Source of the DNA: Cylindrobasidium torrendii FP15055 ss-10
Lineage: Eukaryota > Basidiomycota > Agaricomycetes > Agaricales > Physalacriaceae
DNA length: 48,783 bases
NCBI GenBank assembly: GCA_000934385.1
Contig: KN880608.1
Location: 1 to 48,783, forward strand
Direction of reading: 5' to 3'
The position numbers were made by a program, and so were the translations under genes. Under the pieces are notes generated by a model. The model was not told where the DNA came from, searched no databases, and saw nothing but the letters and a program-made list of their open reading frames with translations. Positions 32,882 to 42,889 of the stretch are shown piece by piece; position 1 is the first letter of the stretch, and each line of letters opens with the position of its first letter.

Positions 32882-35163
32882 TTTGCGGGGTCGTACTCAA
32901 TCTGTGAGATGCGGGGAAAGGTGAAAAGCGGGGTCATGGGGCCCGGGGCCCCACGCTCGCTGATAGCCTGCGCGGAGTTTGAAATGATCGAAATGACCCG
33001 GGTACTGTATGTGCCTCGCTTTAGGGTTTCTTCCCCAGCTCTGCTGTCCGGTTTAGTCATCCTCGTGTACCAATGTACGTATCCTGCAAGTCTCCTTCAT
33101 GTCCTGCGAGCTGTGCGGCGGTCTGCGTCGCGTTTGGTCCTTAGTTTTGTACGCATCAAGCCATCGATCAAACAATTAAGGTATAGTTAATATTGTATTG
33201 GACATTCGAGGGCAGTTAAGCCCACAGTTCAGTTCAGAGTTTCCGATTTACCTCCTAGAGAGCATGCTACATCAGTTCCTCGAAGAGTGCTCGAGGAATA
33301 AGCGCAGAGACCATTGCCATTGGCGCCGGTAAATAGACTTTACTCTCCCATAACCAACTCCTCGCGTGTGGTCTGTCAGGAACGCCGAGTTCGCGTACCT
33401 CCCGGAGCCTCAGGGCTTCATACGCACTGGCCAGCGCTCACTACAAAATCTCGAGTACAAGGTCTGAGGCTAGTAACCAGAGTTCGCGGATTGGCTTCAC
33501 TCGGTGGGTCAGTGGACAGCGCCCAGCTCTACCAAGTGTATGTACTATGCTCGTTGGCCACCCTCAATGTCAATGCTACCACTGAGTGCGCTATATTCGC
33601 CAGTCGCTCGTTCCCCGCGCGTTCCCAGAGACGGAAGTTGCGAAACTGATGGTGGTGGCTTCCTAAATTACGTATGTAAACCGTTCACCTCAAGCTAAGA
33701 TCCATTTGGCTCTTTCTACTTCCTTATGCACTTCCTCTCCTTTGCCGCTGCCACCTCCCACCGTGAGTTGTATTCTGCTCGAAAGTACTGCCCGAGTTTG
33801 GATTCCCTTACCGTCTGGCTAAGCATGGTCGATGGCTGGTGGTCCATTGACATTCCTTGCTCCAAGCCACCACTGTTTCTAGCTAACAAGTATATGCCAC
33901 CCGTGCCACACGAAGATGGTGGCTGAAAAGCACACAGAGAATGGTATTTCTCCCTCTAAGTACACGATATGTGACACATACCACCTCTGCAATCTGCATT
34001 GAGGATTGTCGCGCCGGTAATCCGAATTACGCGCTCCGAGCCACATCATCAAGAAGTGGGTTAAGAACATCCAGAAGATGGAGAAAACAAGATGATAGGC
34101 CTCCCCTTCGTCAGTACACTGTTCTACAACTGGATCCAGACTGAACCGACGCCACATTTTCCGTATCTGGTAATCATGATGTCAACGCGAACTTGAACAA
34201 TGGATTGTGCACGGCTTCTATCCCCCGGCGGCCCATATGTTCGAGAAGTCCGAGATGAAGAGAAGGGGTGATGTCCTGCTGATCTGGGGTAATTGTACAG
34301 GACCCCAGGAACTAAGCAGAGTTCTTGCCGCCGACAGCCGTTGAATGAGGCTCCTCGCTGGAATAAAGATTCTGGTTGAAAGGTCAGTCCACGGTGGTGG
34401 TATTCACTCATGGAGTGATGATGTTTTCAATGCCTTGAATTTTCTATCATTCATCAGCATGGCCCATCGTGGGTACACTGTAAAAAAGATTCCCGCTGAT
34501 TAGCCTAGAAAATTGGGATAACAGCAGAAAAGGTTCGGGTCCATCCAGGACCATCACCCTTCGTATTCGGTTTGTGACGGAGTCCCTTGTGCCACCAGCA
34601 TGCGTTGCCCTAGGGGATTGCATAGTTGCTAAATACACAGTGCCTTCGGGTTGTGGCGGCCCGTCTGGAGGGCCCGCAGGAATCTTTAGTGAGGCTCCAA
34701 TACGAGTAGTTCTTGGTCCCCTGGAAGACACTGCTAGGCATATGAAAGACTCAGTCGGCCGTTTGGGAGCCGGTAGATCATTGGTATACATAAGCACAAT
34801 GGGAATTCCAAATTAGGCCGAGATTGATGTCCAATTTTATAGGATCTTGGGCTATCGCATTTTAGATTTTAATCCTTTGGAGTATCCGCTTTTACATGAC
34901 CAATCCGGCTTGTGCTAGAACGCCTTGCCGGCTGACAAGTGGCTAGCCTAGGGAGACTTCATGTCCTTGGTAGAAGGGTCAAGCTCAAGCTCAACTGATT
35001 TGCATAGCTTCAGCGTCCTGGTGCGAGTTATCCCCGACATCCTTTACCAAGCAGTCCTTGATGATGCGTAGTCGTATGTCCACACAACTTCCACACAGAA
35101 AATCAAGCAAGAGATAACATGTATACAAAACGCACAAGAACAGTATAATACAAACGATACAAG
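32882..35163. other. Gene-poor interval, 2.3 kb
   Basis: Upstream region of the bHLH gene and 3' flank of WOPR B. Only short frames without motifs. No inverted repeats, tRNA or transposase remnants were recognised by eye. Confidence 0.45.
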
Positions 35164-36378
35164 CTATGACTTTGGTGCGGGGTTAACAGGAGGTTGCGGC
35201 GGAGGCGGTGGAGGATGATGAGGCCATGCAGCATACGGGTAATACGCCGGATATTGAGGGTATGTATACTGTGTTGAAACAGCTGGGGCCGGGGGTGGCG
35301 GCCCATGAGGCGGGGGTGGTGAACCATGGGGAGGCGGATGATACCCTGGCGGCAAAGCATAGTACATGGCATATTGTCCTGCACTGGCGAGCGGAGGTGG
35401 CACAGGTGGAGCCAGTGAGCGGACTGACGCTGGCTGCGTAGGATGCTGGGGCACATTGGTCTTTGGCGTGGGCTGTTGAGAGGGAACTGGAGTTGTCGAT
35501 GGCGAGCGAGAAGGGGATGGTTGAGGGGTATGTTGAGAAGGCACTGAGGGCGGTGTGTTCGGCTCAGACACTCGGCGCAGTGTTGTCAGTCGGGCATCCT
35601 CTTCATCTCCGTCGTCGTCAATACTCCGCTTGCGCTTATCCCCGGCCGAGGCTGCAGTGGCCTCTTGGGGTGTCCGCACCTGTATCGGCTCCCCCAGTAA
35701 TGGCGCTCGCAGTGGTACAGACGTTCCGGCTGCAGCTGCAGCTTCCTCGTCGTCAGCTTCTCCTCGATACATCCGATGGCCATTCACGTCAAGCTCAATT
35801 TTTGGCGGTATGCGAAAATGAACCTTGTCGAGGTACTCGTCGCTGATGGAAAGTGACACAAGTTCCGGGAGAGAAGAAGGTGTACGAAGCCGGCCAGAAA
35901 GGACATCGGGGATGCGATAATAAGATATGAGGTGCTGTGGAACGCCGTTTATAGTGACGGAAAATGATTTCTTGATGAGACCGTTGGGTTTGAACTGGAG
36001 TGATGTGGAAGTCGAGGTAAGCAATGACCCGAGTAGTGCGCGCGCAGCTGGATTGTCTTCCCCAACAGAGGAGTCGTCCATTTCGTCTTGCTCCTGCGCC
36101 GCGCCCTGCGCGTTTTTCCGCCGTCGCCTGCTTCCAACTTCTCTGTACAGCATGAAATTGCCGAGGATGCGTGAAGGTGACCAGTTGTATCCGTCTGTCC
36201 AGCGTCTGATTCCACTCTCTTCCTCATCAAAGACAAATACGCTTCCGCTGTCAATCATTTTGCGTTCGCTATCGACCAGACGTCGTGTGACTCGCGGGAT
36301 GAGGCCTTGGCGGGCAGCTTCGAGAATGAGGAGTGCGTCGCCTGTGGTTTGAATCCAGCCGCTCCATGGTGGGTCCAT
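35164..36378 (-). CDS. WOPR (Gti1/Pac2) transcriptional regulator B, intronless
   Basis: Uninterrupted frame of 404 aa from ATG 36378 (MDPPWSGWIQTTGDALLILE). The frame is open 60 nt further upstream but without an ATG, so this start is chosen. WOPR boxes: RQGLIPRVTRRLVDSERKMI, GSVFVFDEEESGIRRWTDGY, NWSPSRILGNFMLYREV, then PNGLIKKSFSVTI and HLISYYRIPDVL. A variable acidic spacer separates the boxes (EQDEMDDSSVGEDN). After residue 250 the protein becomes basic (KRKRSIDDD), then Ser/Pro-rich, and ends in a Pro/Tyr/His-rich tail with runs of proline. It is a DNA-binding developmental regulator by family. Unlike WOPR A it has no intron in the conserved boxes. Confidence 0.9.
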   Translation of the reverse strand: MDPPWSGWIQTTGDALLILEAARQGLIPRVTRRLVDSERKMIDSGSVFVFDEEESGIRRWTDGYNWSPSRILGNFMLYREVGSRRRRKNAQGAAQEQDEMDDSSVGEDNPAARALLGSLLTSTSTSLQFKPNGLIKKSFSVTINGVPQHLISYYRIPDVLSGRLRTPSSLPELVSLSISDEYLDKVHFRIPPKIELDVNGHRMYRGEADDEEAAAAAGTSVPLRAPLLGEPIQVRTPQEATAASAGDKRKRSIDDDGDEEDARLTTLRRVSEPNTPPSVPSQHTPQPSPSRSPSTTPVPSQQPTPKTNVPQHPTQPASVRSLAPPVPPPLASAGQYAMYYALPPGYHPPPHGSPPPPHGPPPPAPAVSTQYTYPQYPAYYPYAAWPHHPPPPPPQPPVNPAPKS

Positions 36379-36881
36379 CTCCACGCGGTTGAAAGAGATT
36401 GTGTGTGAGGAAGTCGAGAGGCGCCGTCCGGGAACCAAATGTCTATAATGAGGGTAGAGATTTGAGTTGTCGATGTGCTTTCACGAAATCCGGGCCGAAC
36501 CAACGATCGCCAACATTGATCAGTGGCGCAATGCTGCTCAAACAGCATCTTTGCTGACTGTCCTCCATAGAAATGTAGGCAATATAGGCAGGCGGTAATG
36601 GAGATATGAATTTCCATTGAATACCTACCAAGGCCCCTCCGCACATTTCTGAGATGCACAACGTTCACACATGTACATATGTAGTCACCATACATCCCAA
36701 TAAATCGACGCGTAAAATTGTTCAAGAAAGCAATAGCAAATGGTATTACAGCTTTGCAACATACAGCAGGTGACGGACTCACGCACAAGGGTACATAGCT
36801 TGTCCCAACCTTCGACGACCCCGGTTGCCCAAATGGATAAGACCTGTAGGCGGACGACAACGCACCTGGCCCAAACGGAAA
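36379..36881. other. Intergenic, 503 bp
   Basis: Lies between the WOPR B start and the RBM25-like stop, both minus strand. It is presumably WOPR B promoter and leader. A long open frame (36255..36860) overlaps it but lacks recognisable protein features. Confidence 0.45.
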
Positions 36882-38989
36882 TCAGTCCGACACCATCATT
36901 TTCTCCGTGTGCAGCCCTTCCCCGTAAGCCATACTCTCGAAGACTATTTGCCGCCAGAGCGCAACGACGAAATCGATGGCGTCTTCTTCCAGGACCTAAG
37001 TGCATGTTCATGAGCACGAAATAGCGACTTGTGTATAAGGCGACATACAGGCTCTAGTCCTTCGATGAGTTTGAGTGGACCTTTGTGATCCTTTAGGTGC
37101 TCGACAACGAACATGATCAGGTCATCTTCGTCCATCTCACCGAGATATTTGACCATCAGTCGCTTGACGAGTGGTTCCAACTTGCGGTCAACCATTGTCT
37201 GCCGCACTTGTAAGTTCGCGGACAGCACAGAACAAATAGAATGCCTACATCAGTGATACCATCCCAACGGACTTTGTGCTTGAAGAGGGCATCTTTTTCT
37301 GTCGGGACTTGCGTCTTGATATTCGCCAGCCGCTCTTTCAATTGTTCTGCGCTCTCTGCCAAACTAACGTCGAGCTTCACAAGCGGCACCTTTCGTGTCT
37401 GCACCTCGTCCTCATCGTCATCCTGCATCAACACCGCCTTTTCTTTCTTCTCCTTCTTCGGTTCCGCATCTTTCGTCGGCATCGCCACACTCAACTTCAG
37501 CGGAGCACCATCATCAAGAAGCATGCCCGCTTTCCGTTGCTCCTCCTGCAGCGACTGCATTTCATCCAACTGCCGCGCCAGGAAGTCCTCTGATTCCCGA
37601 CGAAGATTCTCCGCCTCTTGTTCGTCAAATCTCCTGCTTTTGGCATCTGCATCCTCTTCTGCTTCGAGACGGCGGGCTCTTTGCGCACGCCAACGCGCTC
37701 GGTCGACATAGAACAGCTCGTCGCTCTCGTCGTCATCCCAAATGTCCAACCGCGCGCGCATTTCCGCCTGGTCGCGCTCTTCAGCCTCCTTGTTGTTTTG
37801 CGCGCGCTGGACTGCACGGTCAAGCCCAGTAATACGCGTCCGTTCGCGCGGCTCGAAACGACGTTCCCTCTAAGCACAAACAAATCAGTCATAGCCAATC
37901 GCGCGGGAAGGCAACGCACATCTCTGAAAGAGTTCTCCTCGTCTCGTCTCCGTGCTTCCTGGCGCTCCTGCTCAAGTTCCTCGTCCGATTTAGTCTGCTT
38001 CGCGGGAGTCTTGGTCGGAGTCGCAGCGGCTGGCGCGCCAGCCGCTTGGACAAAACCAGGTGGCTTATGGTACCCTTGAGGTCCAGTGCCAAAGCCTTGC
38101 GGTGGCCGCCCCCAGTCTCGACCCTTTGGCCCACTGGGCGCATTTGGCCCTGGGATGGCCTCGCGCTGTTTCTCTCTCTCTCGCTTCGCCGCGCGTTCTC
38201 GAAATTGAGCAATCTCCGAGATGACAAGTCCGCGTTGGGTCTCAGGAAGGTCGGCCTCTTGGAGATCGTGGAGGTGAGGTGGGATCACATATTTTTCGCG
38301 GTCAATGAGCCCCTTGTTCGCCGCGTCCTCAGAAGTTTGGTTGATTTCGTCGACAAGCTCTTTGAGTTTCTGGCGAGACGCCTGCTTTTTCTGCTCATCT
38401 ACCTGTAAAATAGAATGTTCAATCGATTTCAATTATGTGGCTTGTTGATACTTACGTCGGTCAGCATGCGCTGAGACGAGTACGCATCCAGAAAGGTTTT
38501 GGTCTTTTCATCGGCTTTTATCTACAAGTATGGCTTCGACGTAGGTAAGAAGCGAATACAGTGATTAGGGACGCACCAAAAGCTTCTTGTTCGCACACCC
38601 ATCCTCCAATGCTGGCAGTTCGACACCGTTCAATAGTTCTATTGCACGCAAGGCAGAGTCGGGGTCTGCGAAGTCCGCGAAGCCGAACCCTTGAGGTTTG
38701 TTGGCAGGCGTAATCAGACGCTTGAAGGATTGAATGGGTCCACATGCCTATACAGTGGGTCAGAATGACATTCACAGAAAGACCATTCACGCACGTCTAG
38801 TAGTCTGTTGAGATAGCTATCCTCAATACCACCGGATATTGAGCCAACAAAGAGCGTCGTGACTCTTTGTGGGGGAGGGTAATTGTTGTGTTGATTCTGG
38901 GCAGCCAGAGCAGACATTGAGGGTCCTTGCCCTAAAGATGGGAAGGGAGGACGCAGACCGATGCCCATTCTGTTCGGTGGTTGCTGCAT
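36882..38989 (-). CDS. RBM25: RBM25/Snu71-like splicing factor (RRM + PWI)
   Basis: Exons (minus): 38989..38795, 38747..38577, 38521..38456, 38402..37920, 37869..37249, 37198..37049, 36995..36882; 599 aa. An RRM spans about residues 40-125 with both RNP motifs recognisable (TTLFVGSISG; GFGFADFADP). A long charged Arg/Glu-rich helical middle follows (REKQRE, ERRFEPRERTR, DIWDDDESDELFYVDR). The C-terminal PWI domain reads LVKRLMVKYLGEMDEDDLIMFVVEHL, then VVALWRQIVFESMAYGEGL (first quote split over the exon). RBM25 and yeast Snu71 associate with U1 snRNP and influence 5' splice-site choice. Divergent from the macro-domain gene, with 238 bp between ATGs. Confidence 0.9.
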
Positions 38990-39227
38990 TTTAGCGCTGG
39001 CTTGAGGAATTTACTTGAGGAATCATGAGCAAAGGTCTCGAGATGTAATGTAGGACATACAAGCTAGGTATGAGTCGGATGAAGACGGCGGTAAGGTGAC
39101 AGTCAAGAATGAAGGAATTATGCAGCCGCTCTGCCGTTGCACGGCTTATCGGCAAGCGCCGCGATGCGATCGCAGGCTTGCTGAAGCCAAAGTTGCACTC
39201 AATCTTACCAGTTTCCTTCTTAGCGCC

Positions 39228-39744
39228 ATGACCTTGACCCACGTCAAAGCTGATTTATTCACTGCACCTCCACCAAGATCCATACTTGTCCATGCCTGCA
39301 ATACTGTCGGCAAATGGGGCAGCGGCATCGCGGTACCGTTCCGCGAGCGCTTTCCTGAGGCTTTCGACGCTTACAAAACTCATTGTGACGAACATACTCG
39401 AGAAGAACTTATTGGAACTTGTTTGATTATTCCCGGGAAGAAATACGACATAGCCTGTCTCTTCACATCGAAGCTGTATAGTCGAAAAAAGGACGGCCCC
39501 GAGGATATTCTTCGTGCCACCCGAAGCGCGGTCGAAGACCTGATGCGCCAAAACACAGGCGGTCAAGAGCTGCATGCATGGTGCGCAAGCCTCTGGAAAC
39601 ACGTTCCCCAGAAGTTCTCAACCTTGCAGTCGGTTCAACTCTGGCAAGTTCGCCGTTCCGTGGGAGCAAACAGAAGCCGTCCTAAAAGAATTGGGCGTGG
39701 ATATGACCGTATATCAGCCTTTGAACCTTCCACCAGGAAGTTGA
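39228..39744 (+). CDS. POA1: Macro-domain ADP-ribose 1''-phosphate phosphatase (Poa1-like)
   Basis: Exons 39228..39580 and 39630..39744; 155 aa, the size of a stand-alone macro domain. The ligand pocket is visible: VHACNTVGKWGSGIA with N25 and the GSGI loop at 31-34, and after the intron CRFNSGKFAVPWEQTEAVL, the second phosphate-binding loop and following helix of the Poa1/ALC1-like clade. Poa1 removes the phosphate of ADP-ribose 1''-phosphate, a by-product of tRNA splicing; some relatives remove ADP-ribose from proteins. The frame is open upstream to 39096, but the macro core starts at this ATG. Its stop codon is 29 bp from that of the convergent HIT gene. Confidence 0.88.
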
Positions 39745-39773
39745 TTGGGATAACTACTTCTTTGCATGTATCA

Positions 39774-40346
39774 TTAAAGCTTCTGCTTGATTTCCTCATA
39801 AATTCGCTGCATCTCCTCCTTCTCAATCTTCTGGTCATTCGGCCAGCCCACAACGAGGCCTTCCTTGTCGGTGGCAGCCGGCTTGGGGATGACGTGGAAA
39901 TGGACGTGCGGGACCTCCTGCATGCCTGTCAGTGCCGAATATGGTGCGGAACAGTAAGACATACCTGGTGTGCGATGCGACCATTATTCTGGAGGATATT
40001 GTAGTTCTCTGCACCTTGTGCGATTGCAATCTTCTTGGCGATGGGCATGGAATCGGCAAGATATTCATCCGGGAGCTCGTGCATCTTCTCAGCGTGGTCT
40101 GGCGAGCCCTTAGACGTCGAAGATGTATTTAAAGCGGTGGTTCGTACATTTCGGGATAACAAGTGCATGTCCTTTCGAAAGCGGACCAATATCGAGGAAC
40201 GAGAAGCTGTTGTCCTTGAATATTGAGTTTTTGCAACGCAAATTGGCACACACCTAAGGTCTGTCTCCACTAACTTCATGCTCGGGATCTCGCCTACGAT
40301 CAGTCATTAAACAATGATACTAGCCTCGGCGCGCTATAATCCTGCC
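39774..40346 (-). CDS. HNT1: HIT-family nucleotide hydrolase (Hnt1/HINT-like), start unresolved
   Basis: Exons (minus): at most 40346 upward (start not found), 40293..40254, 40206..40148, 40098..39965, 39917..39774. The joined frame gives CIFCKIIKG+EIPSMKLVET, SFSFLDIGPLSKGHALVIPK, YHAEKMHELPDEYLADSMPI, NYNILQNNGRIAHQ and the histidine triad HVHFHVIP. HINT enzymes hydrolyse AMP-lysine and other adenosine phosphoramidates. The first visible intron (40345..40294) has a GC donor. Upstream of TLASCIFC the frame has no ATG; the nearest ATG (40444) with the only nearby GT donor joins in the wrong phase. A further 5' exon, an unusual start or a small error is possible. Confidence 0.8.
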
Positions 40347-40525
40347 CTTGATAATCTTGCAGAAGATGCACGAGGCCAGAGTCCTGGAATGCGTTGAGAA
40401 TGGGCTAGGATGTGGGCAAGATTAAGAACGCGCTTTGCGGTCATGATGGTAGGTGAATGAACCCGAGATTCCGTGACGTCGTGATCATATTATTATTGAC
40501 TGCATCCCACTTGTCCTGGTCCATC

Positions 40526-42088
40526 ATGTCGCTGGTAGCCGCTGCTCGAAGCTCAGATACAGCTTTCTCAGAGATTCCGATAATGTACGCTACAGGCAAC
40601 CTTGCCTAAGATACATTATTCCAATGTGTTCGCAGAGATATGTCGCTTATCTACACCGACGACTCGAAAGCGCGTTTGCGTCTAGCCCAGGAAGTTAGAG
40701 ATGCGTGCGTCAATGTTGGCTTCTTCTATGGTTGGTGTGCGATGCGTCGAATTCCAGTCTATCCTGACACGGCTCACAGTGAAGAACCATGGGATCCCAG
40801 CTCAACTCGTCGAGAACTTCCTGAATGAATCAAAGGCTTTTTTCGCTCAGCCAGAAGCAACCAAGATGCAAGTGCGTTTGCAACTGAGAGTAAGCTTCTG
40901 TCCATTCAAAGCCTACGCAGATCGAGAACAAGAAATCGCCTGCATTCAAGGGATATCATCCTGCTTTGAGTAGTAACAACGACCCTAATAACGAGGGTGA
41001 CCTACATGAAGGGTTTGAGTTTGGCTACGAACCAATGGATACTCAGAGGAACACGGAGGGCCTACAGAATGGTGCGATGGCAGGCGCCAATGTCTGGCCC
41101 TCTGGTTTTCCGGCTTTCCGTGAAGCTGCATTGGCATACTAGTGAGCTGTCCTTTTCGTGATGTGATGGACGCTGCATGACTTTGGATTTGCCAAGTCAC
41201 GCATCCATACAATTTGGCAAAGCCCTGTTCCCTCTTTTCGCACTCGCGTTGGAGCTGCCTCCCGATTTTTTCGAGGACAAGGTTTGTCTGCTGTCTCCGA
41301 TCTCCACTAATGGGCTGGACACACTTTTAGACGCGAAATTCCGCTGCGTTGATGAAGATGCTCCATTACCCACCACAAACCGGTACCGTTGACGACCGTG
41401 TCATTGGCATTGGCGCACATACTGAGTTCGTTGCTCATTGATCATTTGCCATCTAACTTGACGCTAGTTATTTGCAGTTGGGAGGTATGTATGACATCTG
41501 CCCCCCGATGTTTTCGTACCAACTCGCCATAGTGCTTCACCATGTTGTGGCAGCAACCTGGTATTCAGGCTCTGCAAGTCCTGAATCCTGACGGAAAATG
41601 GATTGATGCTCCCGCATTACCTGGTGAGGATACGCTCACACTATCAATTTGGATTCTGAAAACTCAGTTAAACACTTAGGAACTTTGGTTATCAAGTGAG
41701 TGTTGTAATTGTACATCTTCATACTCCGTCATATACTGAGGAATGCAGTTTGGGAGACCAGCTCGCACGATGGACCAGTAAGGTCCTTTCGAACAGCATC
41801 ACTATGAATCATCTCCTCTGATCCCCCCTTATAGACGGTATCTTCAAATCGACCGTACATCGAGCCGTGAACCGCAGTGGTGTCGAGCGATATTCAAGCC
41901 CTCTTTTCTTCGGGACAGACTACGATGTCAGACTTGAAGTGCGGGTTGTTCCATCTTCGATGCAACAAATACTTTTGACACTGTCCCAGCCGATTTCAAG
42001 TTGTGTATCTGTCGAGCGACCCATGCAGTACGATGTGGTCACGGCGGGAGAATATGTGAAATCCAAGTTCCAGCAAACTTATGGTTAG
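40526..42088 (+). CDS. 2-oxoglutarate/Fe(II)-dependent dioxygenase (isopenicillin N synthase-like)
   Basis: Exons 40526..40584, 40636..40730, 40780..40871, 40921..41141, 41197..41281, 41331..41425, 41478..41484, 41533..41623, 41680..41695, 41749..41777, 41835..41938, 41990..42088; 330 aa. N-terminal DIOX_N domain: IPIIDMSLIYTDD, VGFFYVKNHGIP, KGYHPALSSNNDPN. Fe(II) ligands H214 and D216 (GAHTDWE) and H272 (STVHRAV), and the 2OG-binding R282..S284 (ERYS), are all present. The joined core reads CFTMLWQQPGIQALQVLNPD. The HTD motif depends on a 7-nt exon. Substrate unknown: family members hydroxylate, desaturate or cyclise small molecules. No biosynthetic cluster surrounds it. Confidence 0.92.
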
Positions 42089-42889
42089 AGCTTCAGATAT
42101 CCAGAGCTCAGACTTGGAGTAGGATCGTCACGTGCGTCCTATAGTCGTCGTAGAAACATTCTCCCGCTCAACTTGGAATTCCTAGGTCGGCAACGCGACA
42201 ATGGTTTTCCTTGGCATCAGTAGCCTCCGGCGGCTCGACGCGCAATTTGTGAAAGGCACTGCTAGCAAATGTCCCAATTCGAGTAAGTATGAAATCAATA
42301 ACATTGAAGGTCAACTTGATGCAAGTGAAAGACCAAGTTGAAGGCGCGATTTGGCATTTAGTGAAGGCATTGTCACTGTGTGCACCTGTCAGTTATGCTG
42401 TGCAATGTGATGGTTACAGTAGTGTTACTGTAGAGTGCTGCGGTGACAGGGATGGCGGGTCTTGGCAAAATACGAGCGCTTTTCCCGCCGAAAGAGAGCT
42501 CTGTTCTCCGTTAGAAAGGACTTGTTCACTCGTATAGGCACATCCTTGCAATGCGACTTGTCGCTCGACGGGCGCCATTGGTTGGCCGCTGGCCACTCTG
42601 AGAGCCTTTGATACCATCAAGTGCTTGGCAGTACTTTTGCGAAGACTGCTCGTCACGAGAATCCGGGGTTTGTTGGGGCTCAAAACATGCTAAATAGACC
42701 TTGGCCAAACGCTTGGCCTCCTTTTCGTCATCCCCGAGTCCAGGGAGACTATTTTTCTCCGCGCCGGCGCATTTCTTCTTTTCATTTCTCCACCACCACC
42801 ACTTCAATTCTAGACCTGGTGTTTATTCCCATTTTATCCTCTGGCCTTTGTCTCTACCCCGCACCTTCCATCCGACCCCCACGCTCATT
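42089..42889. other. Intergenic, 801 bp
   Basis: Holds the 3' flank of the dioxygenase and the promoter of the transporter. A minus-strand open frame (42414..42683) shows no recognisable family. Confidence 0.45.

Noticed and set aside
33300..34800. Possible retroelement or transposase remains
   Set aside because: Checked both strands for reverse transcriptase, integrase and DDE-like motifs and for long repeats; none was seen by eye.
36379..36438. Upstream extension of WOPR B
   Set aside because: The extended frame begins at TTG, not ATG; the ATG at 36378 sits just before the conserved WOPR start.
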